Below the pieces are notes generated by a model that was not told the DNA's origin, searched no databases, and saw nothing but the letters and a program-made list of their open reading frames with translations. From Streptomyces sp. V4I2 (GTDB lineage: Bacteria; Actinomycetota; Actinomycetes; Streptomycetales; Streptomycetaceae), in the NCBI RefSeq assembly GCF_030817655.1, contig NZ_JAUSZM010000003.1:7502001-7566000 (forward strand): a stretch of 64,000 bases of DNA. The letters are read 5' to 3'. Positions 15,722-23,355 of this stretch are shown piece after piece (position 1 is the first letter of the stretch; each line of letters starts with the position of its first letter). The position numbers were made by a program, and so were the translations under genes.

Positions 15722-16728
15722 GCAAGCCGGTCAAGGCAGCGGTCTTCAGCGCCGGTTCGTGGGGTACCGCCTTCGGCATGGTGCTCGCCGACGCGGGGTG
15801 CGAGGTCACTCTGTGGGCGCGCCGGGCGGAGGTCGCACAAGCGATCAACTCCACCCGGACGAACCCCGACTACCTGCCCGGCGTCGAGCTGCCGGAGAAC
15901 ATGAGAGCCACCACGGACGCGGCCGAGGCCGCCGCCGGCGCCGACTTCACGATCCTCTCCGTGCCCTCCCAGACGCTGCGCGCCAACCTGGCCGAGTGGA
16001 CGCCGCTGCTCGCGCCGGACACCGTCCTCGTGTCGCTGATGAAGGGCGTCGAACTCGGCTCCGCCATGCGGATGAGCGAGGTGATCGAGGACGTCGCCAA
16101 GGTGGGGCAGAACCGCATCGCCGTGGTCACCGGGCCGAACCTCGCGCGCGAGATCGCCGCCCGGATGCCGGCCGCGGCCGTGGTCGCGTGCACCGACGAG
16201 GCGGTCGCCCAGCGGCTCCAGGCCGCCTGCCACACGCCGTACTTCCGCCCGTACACCAACACCGACGTCCTCGGCTGCGAACTCGGCGGTGCGGTCAAGA
16301 ACGTGATCGGTCTCGCCGTCGGCATCGTGGACGGCATGGGCCTGGGCGACAACGCCAAGGGCTCCCTGATCACGCGCGGGCTGGCCGAGACCACCCGCCT
16401 CGGTCTCGCGATGGGCGCCGACCCGCTGACGTTCTCGGGACTCGCCGGGCTCGGCGACCTGGTGGCGACCTGTTCCTCGCCGCTGTCCCGCAACCACACC
16501 TTCGGCACCAACCTCGGCAAGGGCATGACGCTTCAGGAGACCATCGCGGTCACCAAGCAGACCGCCGAGGGCGTCAAGTCCTGTGAGTCCGTGCTGGATC
16601 TGGCCCGCAGGCACGGCGTCGACATGCCCATCACCGAGACGGTCGTGGGAATCGTCCACGAGGGCAAGCCTCCCGTGGTCGCCCTCAAGGAGCTCATGTC
16701 GCGCAGCGCGAAGCCGGAACGACGCTGA
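15718..16728 (+). CDS. gpsA: Glycerol-3-phosphate dehydrogenase [NAD(P)+]
   Basis: 336 residues; reduces dihydroxyacetone phosphate to sn-glycerol 3-phosphate for phospholipids. Rossmann start VKAAVFSAGSWGTAFG, substrate-binding VTGPNLAREIA (near 137), the GGAVKNVIGLAVGIVDGMGL helix with catalytic Lys (near 193), and the C-terminal GLAGLGDLVATCSSPLSRNH. The first glycine of the usual GAGSWGTA nucleotide loop is serine here (SAGSWGTA). Starts at the GTG that overlaps the plsC stop and is followed after 59 bp by ddlA. Confidence 0.95.
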   Translation: MSKPVKAAVFSAGSWGTAFGMVLADAGCEVTLWARRAEVAQAINSTRTNPDYLPGVELPENMRATTDAAEAAAGADFTILSVPSQTLRANLAEWTPLLAPDTVLVSLMKGVELGSAMRMSEVIEDVAKVGQNRIAVVTGPNLAREIAARMPAAAVVACTDEAVAQRLQAACHTPYFRPYTNTDVLGCELGGAVKNVIGLAVGIVDGMGLGDNAKGSLITRGLAETTRLGLAMGADPLTFSGLAGLGDLVATCSSPLSRNHTFGTNLGKGMTLQETIAVTKQTAEGVKSCESVLDLARRHGVDMPITETVVGIVHEGKPPVVALKELMSRSAKPERR

Positions 16729-16787
16729 GCTACGGCGGCCAAGTGGTCGCTGACCAATCGGATACCAGCGGGTACTCTCAACGCGAT

Positions 16788-17945
16788 ATGAGCACCGAGA
16801 ACCTCCCCCAGAACCCTGAGCAGCCGCCTCGCAAGCCGCGCGTGGCCGTCGTGTTCGGCGGACGCAGCTCCGAACACGGGATCTCCATGGTCACCGCCGG
16901 CGCCGTACTGCGGGCCATCGACCGGACGAAGTACGACGTCCTGCCGATCGGCATCACCCGGGAAGGCCGGTGGGTGCTCACCGCCGACGAACCCGAACGC
17001 ATGGCGATCACGGAACGCCGTACGCCGAACGTCGAGGAGCTCGCCGACTCGAGCGAGGGCGGCGTGGTGCTGCCGGTCGACCCCGCGAACCGCGAAGTCG
17101 TCTACAGCGAGCCCGGATCGGTGCCCAAGGCGCTCGGCGAGGTCGACGTCGTCTTCCCGGTGCTGCACGGCCCCTACGGCGAGGACGGCACCCTCCAGGG
17201 CCTGCTGGAGCTCTCCGGTGTGCCGTACGTGGGTTCGGGGGTGCTCGCCTCGGCCGTCGGCCAGGACAAGGAGTACATGAAGCGGGTGTTCACCTCCTTC
17301 GGGCTCAAGGTGGGCCCGTACGTGGTGATCCGGCCGCGCGAGTGGGAGCGCGACGAGTCCGCCGCCCGCAAGAAGATCGTCGACCTGGCGGGCGAACACG
17401 GCTGGCCGCTGTTCGTGAAGCCCGCGCGCGCGGGATCGTCGATCGGCATCACCAAGGTCGACGACCTGGCGGGGCTGGACGAGGCGATCACCGAGGCTCA
17501 GCGGCACGACCCGAAGATCCTTGTGGAGGCGGCACTGCGCGGCCGCGAGATCGAGTGCGGGGTGCTGGAGTTCGAGGACGGGCCCCGGGCGAGCGTGCCC
17601 TCGGAGATCCCGCCGCCGGACACGCACGCGTACTACGACTTCGAGGCGAAGTACATCGACTCGACGCCCGGCATCGTGCCCGCCCCGCTGACCGACGAGC
17701 AGACCGCCGAGGTGCAGCGGCTCGCGGTGGAGGCCTTCGACGCCGCCTCCTGCGAGGGACTGGTGCGCGCGGACTTCTTCCTCACCGAGGACGGCGAGTT
17801 CGTGATCAACGAGATCAACACGATGCCCGGCATGACACCGATCTCGATGTACCCGCAGATGTGGCAGGCGAGCGGGATCAGCTATCCGGAGCTGGTGGAC
17901 CTGTTGGTGCAGGCGGCGCTGCGGCGGGCGACGGGCCTGCGCTGA
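16788..17945 (+). CDS. ddlA: D-alanine--D-alanine ligase
   Basis: 385 residues, ATP-grasp enzyme joining two D-Ala for peptidoglycan. N-terminal VAVVFGGRSSEHGISMVTAG, HGPYGEDGTLQGLLEL near 125, VKPARAGSSIGITKV near 211, and the metal site VINEINTMPGMTPISMYP near 347. A 30-residue polar N-terminal extension precedes the fold, usual in actinobacterial Ddl. There is no Shine-Dalgarno before ATG 16788, and TACTCT lies about 10 nt upstream, so the message may be nearly leaderless and have its own promoter in the 59-bp gap after gpsA. Confidence 0.96.
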   Translation: MSTENLPQNPEQPPRKPRVAVVFGGRSSEHGISMVTAGAVLRAIDRTKYDVLPIGITREGRWVLTADEPERMAITERRTPNVEELADSSEGGVVLPVDPANREVVYSEPGSVPKALGEVDVVFPVLHGPYGEDGTLQGLLELSGVPYVGSGVLASAVGQDKEYMKRVFTSFGLKVGPYVVIRPREWERDESAARKKIVDLAGEHGWPLFVKPARAGSSIGITKVDDLAGLDEAITEAQRHDPKILVEAALRGREIECGVLEFEDGPRASVPSEIPPPDTHAYYDFEAKYIDSTPGIVPAPLTDEQTAEVQRLAVEAFDAASCEGLVRADFFLTEDGEFVINEINTMPGMTPISMYPQMWQASGISYPELVDLLVQAALRRATGLR

Positions 17946-17985
17946 GCCGGCGGGCCGGTCGCCCGAGCGGGCGGCCGGCGGGCGG

Positions 17986-18495
17986 CTAGTCGGCGATCCC
18001 TTCGGGGACCGCCTTCTTGACGGCCGGAGCGAGGTCGACCAGTACTCCGGAGCTGTCCTGCCCCTTGGGCACCGTCACCTCGACGTACGCGCTGCGATTG
18101 GCGGTGGTGAAGCGGTACGCTCCGTCGTCCTGCTTCTCCATCAGCCAGTCGACGCCGTTCACACCGCCGGCCACCGCGTCCGGGTCGCCGCCTTCGGCCA
18201 CCTTGGGGTCGACCATCTTGGGCGGTCGTACGACACCGCAGCGCAGTATGATCGCCGGGCTTCCCCAGCCCGCCGTCAGTGCGGAGACGGGCTCGGGATC
18301 CTCACGGCCCAGACCGTCCAGCTTCGTCGGCAGCGCCTTGTCCAGGTTCTGGCACAGCTTCATGACCTTCGCACTCGGACTGGGAACCGCCGCCGACGCA
18401 CTGTCGTCTGCTGAGGAGCAGCCCGCGACCGTGATCAGCACGGCGAGCGCGGGCGGCCCGATGAGGATGCGGTACCGGTGGCGGAAGAAGTTCAC
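17986..18495 (-). CDS. DUF3515 family lipoprotein
   Basis: 169 residues, exported. Signal peptide RYRILIGPPALAVLITVAGC gives a lipobox (VAGC, Cys26). The mature part contains CQNLDKALPTKLDGL, WGSPAIILRCGV and VDWLMEKQDDGAYRFTTANR, the pattern of DUF3515 actinobacterial proteins of unknown function. Convergent with ddlA; 20 bp downstream of the RAM-domain gene on the same strand, so the two may share a transcript. The GTG start at 18495 directly precedes the basic n-region. Confidence 0.85.
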   Translation of the reverse strand: MNFFRHRYRILIGPPALAVLITVAGCSSADDSASAAVPSPSAKVMKLCQNLDKALPTKLDGLGREDPEPVSALTAGWGSPAIILRCGVVRPPKMVDPKVAEGGDPDAVAGGVNGVDWLMEKQDDGAYRFTTANRSAYVEVTVPKGQDSSGVLVDLAPAVKKAVPEGIAD

Positions 18496-18515
18496 CGGCC
18501 AAGGGTAGACGGGGA

Positions 18516-18749
18516 CTACAGATGGACGACCGGGCAGGTCAGTGTGCGGGTGATGCCGTCCACTTGCTGGACCTTCGCGACCACCATGCGGCCGAGATCG
18601 TCGACCGTGTCGGCCTGGGCGCGCACGATCACGTCGTACGGTCCCGTCACGTCCTCGGCCTGGATGATCCCAGGAATCTTGCTGATCGTCTCGGCGACGG
18701 TCGACGCCTTGCCGACCTCCGTCTGGATCAGGATGTACGCCTGTACCAC
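18516..18749 (-). CDS. Stand-alone Lrp/AsnC ligand-binding (RAM) domain protein
   Basis: 77 residues beginning VVQAYILIQTEVGKASTVAE and continuing VTGPYDVIVRAQADTVDDLG. This is a complete beta-alpha-beta-beta-alpha-beta RAM (ACT-like) domain as in Lrp/AsnC regulators, but with no DNA-binding half. GGAGG lies 5 nt before the GTG at 18749, which fixes the start; the sequence upstream in frame is not helix-turn-helix. Such proteins form oligomers and bind amino acids; the target is unknown. Divergent from thiL. Confidence 0.85.
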   Translation of the reverse strand: MVQAYILIQTEVGKASTVAETISKIPGIIQAEDVTGPYDVIVRAQADTVDDLGRMVVAKVQQVDGITRTLTCPVVHL

Positions 18750-18955
18750 GGAACCTCCAGGGCGGCCACGAGGATCATGTGGGGAAAAGGAACGCCACGG
18801 TATCGCGTCCCCGCTCGCCGCGGGGAGACCTGCGGAGACCAGGGCTTGCGCGCCGGGGTGCAGGCACGGCAGAAGTTGACGGTCTTCTCGACCGTATCGA
18901 GGACACTGGTGACGCGCGACCGGGCACGGACAGGTACAGAAGGGGCGTAAGGGCA

Positions 18956-19921
18956 ATGAAGGGCACTGTTGGTGAGCTCGGTGAGTTCGGGCTCATCAGG
19001 GAGCTCACCTCCCGTCTCACCACCACCCCGGCGGTCCGGGTCGGCCCCGGCGACGACGCCGCGGTGGTGGCCGCTCCCGACCGCAGGGTGGTGGCGAGCA
19101 CCGACATCCTCCTGGAGGGACGGCACTTCCGCCGCGACTGGTCCACGGCCTACGACGTGGGCCGCAAGGCCGCCGCGCAGAACCTCGCGGACATCGCCGC
19201 CATGGGCGCCGTCCCGACCGCGCTGCTGCTCGGCCTGGTCGTCCCGGCCGAACTCCCGGTGGCCTGGCCGGTCGAGATGATGGACGGCCTGCGCGACGAG
19301 TGCCAGGTCGCAGGCGCGTCCGTGGTCGGCGGGGATGTCGTACGCGGCGACACGATCATGGTGTCGATCACCGCGCTCGGCGATCTGCGCAACAACGAGC
19401 CCGTGACGCGAGGAGGCGCGCAGCCCGGCGACATCGTCGCGGTGACCGGCTGGCTGGGCTGGTCCGCGGCCGGGTTCGCGGTGCTCTCCCGCGGCTTCCG
19501 CTCGCCGCGCGCCTTCGTGGAGGCACACCGGCGCCCCGAGCCGCCGTACCACGCGGGACCGGCCGCCGCCGGGCTCGGCGCGACCGCGATGTGCGACGTG
19601 AGCGACGGGCTGATCGCCGACCTCGGGCACATCGCCGAGGCCAGCAAGGTCCGTATCGACGTCCGCTCCGGGGCGATCGACATCCCGTCCCAGATGAACG
19701 ACATCGGGCAGGCCGTCGGCGTCGACCCCATGCAGTGGGTGCTCACCGGGGGAGAGGACCATGCGATCGTCGCGACCTTCCCGCCGGACGTGAAGCTGCC
19801 GGCCCGCTGGAAGATCATCGGCGAGGTCCTCAACCCGTCGGCGCTGCCCCAGGTGACGGTGGACGGGGCGCCGTGGACCAAGAAGGGCGGCTGGGACCAC
19901 TTCGGGGACATCGAGTCATGA
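18956..19921 (+). CDS. thiL: Thiamine-monophosphate kinase
   Basis: 321 residues; phosphorylates thiamine phosphate to thiamine diphosphate. PurM/ThiL fold signatures: GELGEFGLIRELTSRL at the start, GPGDDAAVVAAPDRRVVAST (near 27-46), the magnesium/ATP site around DILLEGRHFRRDWS, NLADIAAMGAVPTALLLGL, and MCDVSDGLIADLGHIA near 213. ATG 18956 has AGGGGCGTAAGGG upstream. Its TGA overlaps the ATG of thiD (ATGA), an obvious two-gene thiamine operon. No TPP riboswitch is visible upstream. Confidence 0.95.
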   Translation: MKGTVGELGEFGLIRELTSRLTTTPAVRVGPGDDAAVVAAPDRRVVASTDILLEGRHFRRDWSTAYDVGRKAAAQNLADIAAMGAVPTALLLGLVVPAELPVAWPVEMMDGLRDECQVAGASVVGGDVVRGDTIMVSITALGDLRNNEPVTRGGAQPGDIVAVTGWLGWSAAGFAVLSRGFRSPRAFVEAHRRPEPPYHAGPAAAGLGATAMCDVSDGLIADLGHIAEASKVRIDVRSGAIDIPSQMNDIGQAVGVDPMQWVLTGGEDHAIVATFPPDVKLPARWKIIGEVLNPSALPQVTVDGAPWTKKGGWDHFGDIES

Positions 19922-20721
19922 GCGCGCCGCCTCGTGTTCTCACGGTCGCGGGCTCCGACTCCGGAGGTGGCGCGGGCATCCAGGCCGACCTGAAGACCAT
20001 GCTCGCGCTCGGCGTGCACGGCATGAGTGTCGTCACGGCGGTCACCGCGCAGAACTCCCTTGGCGTGCAAGGGGCCTGGGAGCTTCCGGTGGAGGCCGTA
20101 CGGGCGCAGTACCGCAGCGTCGTCGACGACATCGGCGTCCAGGCGATCAAGACCGGGATGCTTGCCTCCGCGGAACTCGTGGAGGCGGTGGCCGAGTTGA
20201 TCGGCGGGACGGACGCGCCCGCCGTCGTCGACCCGGTCGGCGTCTCCAAGCACGGGGACCCCCTGCTCGCCGCGTCGGCCCTGGACTCGGTACGGACGAA
20301 ACTGCTGCCGGTCGCGACCGTGGCGACGCCCAACCTCGACGAGGTGGCCCAGCTCACGGGTGTGCGGGTCGAGTCGGAATCCGGGATGGCCGAAGCCGCC
20401 GTGGCCGTGCTGTCGTACGGACCGCGCTGGGTGCTCATCAAGGGCGGTCACCTGCCCGGTGACGCCGTGGACCTGCTCACCGACGGCTCCGAGGAGCACT
20501 GGCTGCGCGCGCCGAGGTACGACAACCGGCACACGCACGGCACGGGCTGCACCCTCGCCTCGGCGATCGCCTCGCAGCTCGCGAAGGGGCAGTCCGTGCC
20601 GGAGGCGGTGGCGGCGGCCAAGAAGTACGTCACCGGCGCGATCGCGGCCGGGTTCGCGCTCGGCGGGGGGATCGGGCCAGTGGACCACGGGTGGCGGTTC
20701 AGGGCGGGCGGCGGGGCGTAA
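19918..20721 (+). CDS. thiD: Hydroxymethylpyrimidine/phosphomethylpyrimidine kinase
   Basis: 267 residues; ribokinase-fold enzyme that phosphorylates HMP and HMP-phosphate for thiamine synthesis. VLTVAGSDSGGGAGIQADLK at the start, GVHGMSVVTAVTAQNS, KTGMLAS, TPNLDEVAQLTG and the anion-hole motif HTHGTGCTLASAIAS near 202. Overlaps thiL by 4 bp. A hairpin begins at the stop codon. Confidence 0.95.
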   Translation: MSAPPRVLTVAGSDSGGGAGIQADLKTMLALGVHGMSVVTAVTAQNSLGVQGAWELPVEAVRAQYRSVVDDIGVQAIKTGMLASAELVEAVAELIGGTDAPAVVDPVGVSKHGDPLLAASALDSVRTKLLPVATVATPNLDEVAQLTGVRVESESGMAEAAVAVLSYGPRWVLIKGGHLPGDAVDLLTDGSEEHWLRAPRYDNRHTHGTGCTLASAIASQLAKGQSVPEAVAAAKKYVTGAIAAGFALGGGIGPVDHGWRFRAGGGA

Positions 20722-20743
20722 ACGCTTGCGCGAGCGTTTACGC
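20716..20743. terminator. thiLD terminator overlapping the thiD stop codon
   Basis: GCGTAAACGCT (20716-20726) and AGCGTTTACGC (20733-20743) form an 11-bp perfect stem with a 6-nt loop; the TAA stop of thiD lies inside the left arm. It has no U-tract and might alternatively be a protein-binding palindrome. Confidence 0.55.
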
Positions 20744-20788
20744 GGTCTGGTGAGCGCGGTCCGGTGAGCCGGGTGCGGGCGTGCAAAA

Positions 20789-20815
20789 AGCCGGTCCACA
20801 CGGGGTGGACCGGCT
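20789..20815 (-). terminator. rpmB intrinsic terminator
   Basis: AGCCGGTCCAC (20789-20799) and GTGGACCGGCT (20805-20815), perfect 11-bp stem with a 5-nt loop. Read on the minus strand it is followed by TTTTTGC, making it one of the few canonical Rho-independent terminators in the window, 40 bp after the rpmB stop. Confidence 0.85.
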
Positions 20816-20856
20816 CTGTGCAGCGAACCAGCAGTGGCCGCGCGCTTAGCTGTGCG

Positions 20857-21042
20857 TCAGCGCGAGACCTTGCCGGCCTTGATGCACGAGGTGCAAGCGT
20901 TCAGGCGCTTCGGCGTCCCGCCGACCACAGTACGCACGCGCTGGATGTTCGGGTTCCAGCGACGGGACGTACGGCGGTGCGAGTGCGAGATGCTGTTGCC
21001 GAAGCCCGGCCCCTTGCCGCAGACGTCGCAGTTGGCAGCCAC
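20857..21042 (-). CDS. rpmB: 50S ribosomal protein L28
   Basis: 61 residues. MAANCDVCGKGPGFGNSISH start, SRRWNPNIQRVRTVVGG core and CTSCIKAGKVSR end. The two CxxC pairs (CDVC and CTSC) make it the zinc-binding C+ form of L28; Streptomyces also carry zinc-free paralogues under Zur control (family knowledge). Monocistronic on the minus strand, ending in a strong terminator. Confidence 0.97.
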   Translation of the reverse strand: MAANCDVCGKGPGFGNSISHSHRRTSRRWNPNIQRVRTVVGGTPKRLNACTSCIKAGKVSR

Positions 21043-21284
21043 GGGTCACTCCAAAGACTTCAGATGCACTTACGGTGGATCCCGGCATGCCGGGATCGAG
21101 ATCGTAGGATCAGAGATCTGATTGGCGGTGCCAGGGGGATTGGCCCGAGTGGATCGGGCAACCGGAGCAGCATACAACGACTGCGCCAGTAGAACGAAAC
21201 TACCATGGCTGCTCAGGGCCTCGCTCCAGGCCCTCTTCCGGTGAACACCACCCCGCGGTCTACGCTGCGTCCCACGTCCAGCAG
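21043..21284. other. Intergenic region upstream of rpmB
   Basis: 242 bp without a gene. It should carry the rpmB promoter on the minus strand; TATGCT (minus strand, near 21171) is a possible -10. No operator recognised. Confidence 0.35.
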
Positions 21285-21514
21285 CTAGGACCTGCCCGGC
21301 TGATCAGGTCGCAGGAAAGGGGCGGCGCCTTTCCTGCACAGGGTGAGCCGGGTCTGGTGCGTGCGGCTGCAAGGCGGAGGAGGGAACCGACGCGATGGCG
21401 GTCCCCCCGCGCGGAGGTTGTTTCGAGCGTGGGGGAGTCGGCGACCGACGACAACGCGGCAGATGCGCGCACCAGACCCCGCGTCTGCGACATGATCAGC
21501 CGGGCAGGTCCTAG
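21285..21514. repeat. About 230-bp element bounded by long inverted repeats (MITE-like)
   Basis: The left end (21285-21306) and right end (21493-21514) are perfect 22-bp inverted repeats starting CTAGGACCTGCCCGG; after one mismatch, GTCGCAG continues the pairing, giving 29 of 30 positions (21285-21314 with 21485-21514). Further in, GGGTCTGGTGCG (21350-21361) pairs with 21468-21479, and TCCCCCCGC/GCGTGGGGGA near the centre pairs again. The left arm additionally holds its own 10-bp hairpin (21311-21337). No transposase is encoded. The element ends 10 nt before the FakA-like start codon, and the ribosome binding site AGGAGG begins at its right border. It may be a non-autonomous mobile element or a large regulatory structure. 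Confidence 0.6.
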
Positions 21515-21524
21515 GAGGCGACAG

Positions 21525-23321
21525 GTGGCGCAGGTGCCGCAGACATTCTTCGATGCTCTCGCGGTGCGCACCTGGTGCGGTCTCGCGCTCCGGTCGCTGG
21601 GCCGGGCACGCGAGGAGATCGACGCGATCAATGTCTATCCCGTCGCGGACGGGGACACCGGCACGAACCTGTACCTGACCGTCGAGTCGGCCGCCGCGGC
21701 CGTGGAGGCGGTGTTCGCGGGGCACGCGGCGAGCATGCCGACCGCCGGGAGGCCCGCGCTGGCCGACGCCGCGCGGGCGATGGCGCACGGGGCACTCATA
21801 GGCGCGCGGGGCAACTCGGGAACGATCCTCGCCCAGCTGCTTCGCGGCATGGCACAGGTGCTCGCCGCCGACGGTGAGACCGCTCACACCGACGGCCGGG
21901 GCCTGACGCTCGCCCTGCGGCACGCGGCCGACTCCGCCCGCCAGGCCGTGGCCCGTCCCGTCGAGGGCACGGTCCTCACCGTCGCCTCGGCCGCCGCCGA
22001 CGCGGCCACCGGAGCCGAGGGCGACTGCGCGACGGTGGCCCGCGCGGCCTACGAGGGCGCCCGTGCCGCCCTCGCCGCGACCCCCGGCCAGCTGGCCGTC
22101 CTGGAGCGCGCCGGGGTGGTCGACGCGGGCGGACGGGGGCTGGTGGCGGTGCTGGGGGCGCTGGTGGAGACGTTCACGGGGGAGGCGCCGGGGGTGGACC
22201 CTTCGGGTGCGCCGGGTGCGGGCGGGCACGCGCGCGTGGAGCACGGTGAGGTCGGTCGGGCGGACGACGATGGTGGGGACGAGGACGAGGGCGACGGGGA
22301 GCAGGGCGGCTGGGCAGTCCGCGACGGCGACCGCGACAGTGACGGCGGTCGAGAGCACGGCGCCGACGAGTGCGCGGACGGTGCCTCGGAGGAGGGCGGG
22401 CCCGCCTTCGAGGTGATCTACCTCCTGGAAGCCGACGACGCGGCCGTCGCGCGGTTGCGCGCGCGGCTCGACGCCCTCGGGGACTCGCTCGTCGTGGTCG
22501 GCGGCGACGGGCTGTGGAACGTCCATGTGCACGTCGACGACGCGGGCGCCGCCGTGGAGGCGGGCGTCGAGGCCGGGCGGCCGTACCGGATCCGGATCAC
22601 GCACTTCGGACTCGGGGACGTGCACACCACCGGCGCCGAGCGGCCGCCCCGGGAGCGTGCCCAGCGCGCCGTCGTGGCCGTCGTGCCCGGCGAAGGTCTG
22701 GCCGGGCTCTACACCGAGGCCGGCGCGACGACCGTGCTCGCGCGTCCCGGGGAGCCGCCCGCGAGCGGAGAACTCGTCGAGGCCGTACGACGGGCCCACG
22801 CGCGCGAGGTGGTGCTGCTGCCCAACGACGCGGACCTGCGCCACACCGCGGCCGCGGCCGCCGAGCAGGCCCGCACGGAAGGCATCCGCGTGGCGCTCAT
22901 CCCGACGCGCTCCGCGGTCCAGGGCATCGCCGCGCTCGCCGTGCACGAGCCGGACCGCCGCTTCGACGAGGACGTCGTGACGATGACCTCGGCGGCGGGT
23001 GCCACCCGGTACGCCGAGGTCGTCGTCGCGGAACGCCAGTCCTGGACCATGGCCGGCATCTGCCAGGCCGGTGACGTCCTCGGCCTCATCGACGGCGACG
23101 TGGCCGTCATCGGGGCGGACGTCACCGTCACCGCCGAAACGGTCCTCGACCGCATGCTCGCGGCCGGCGGCGAGCTGGTCACCCTCGTGCTGGGCGACGA
23201 GGCGCCCGAGCTTGTCGCCGAGCATCTCGAAGCGCGCGTGCGGGAGTCGTACCTGGCCGTCGACACGGTGGTGTACCGGGGCGGTCGGCAGGGAGCCGTG
23301 CTCCTCATCGGGGTGGAGTAG
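21525..23321 (+). CDS. DAK-phosphatase/DegV-like protein, fatty acid kinase A-like
   Basis: 598 residues. N-terminal DhaL (Dak2) nucleotide-binding domain: VRTWCGLALRSLGRAREEID, the magnesium-ATP motif INVYPVADGDTGTNLYLT (near 40-57), and ARGNSGTILAQLLRGMAQVL near 99. Residues about 225-285 are a very acidic Gly/Asp/Glu-rich linker, then a middle domain (FEVIYLLEADDAAVARLRAR) and a C-terminal domain typical of FakA/YloV (EVVVAERQSWTMAGICQAGD). FakA phosphorylates fatty acids bound by FakB; by family analogy this protein does so too, but no FakB gene is adjacent. GTG 21525 follows AGGAGG. Upstream in-frame starts would lie inside the inverted-repeat element. Confidence 0.85.
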   Translation: MAQVPQTFFDALAVRTWCGLALRSLGRAREEIDAINVYPVADGDTGTNLYLTVESAAAAVEAVFAGHAASMPTAGRPALADAARAMAHGALIGARGNSGTILAQLLRGMAQVLAADGETAHTDGRGLTLALRHAADSARQAVARPVEGTVLTVASAAADAATGAEGDCATVARAAYEGARAALAATPGQLAVLERAGVVDAGGRGLVAVLGALVETFTGEAPGVDPSGAPGAGGHARVEHGEVGRADDDGGDEDEGDGEQGGWAVRDGDRDSDGGREHGADECADGASEEGGPAFEVIYLLEADDAAVARLRARLDALGDSLVVVGGDGLWNVHVHVDDAGAAVEAGVEAGRPYRIRITHFGLGDVHTTGAERPPRERAQRAVVAVVPGEGLAGLYTEAGATTVLARPGEPPASGELVEAVRRAHAREVVLLPNDADLRHTAAAAAEQARTEGIRVALIPTRSAVQGIAALAVHEPDRRFDEDVVTMTSAAGATRYAEVVVAERQSWTMAGICQAGDVLGLIDGDVAVIGADVTVTAETVLDRMLAAGGELVTLVLGDEAPELVAEHLEARVRESYLAVDTVVYRGGRQGAVLLIGVE

Positions 23322-23355
23322 GCCCTGGGCGGGCTGATCGGGGTCGCGTGGGCCC

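Noticed and set aside
18750..18955. TPP riboswitch before thiLD
   Set aside because: No CUGAGA-type element or thi-box pairing is seen; the gap is only about 200 bp and also contains a divergent gene start.
20716..20743. LacI-type operator at the thiD stop
   Set aside because: The palindrome is attractive, but it lies at the 3' end between convergent genes, where a terminator is the simpler reading.
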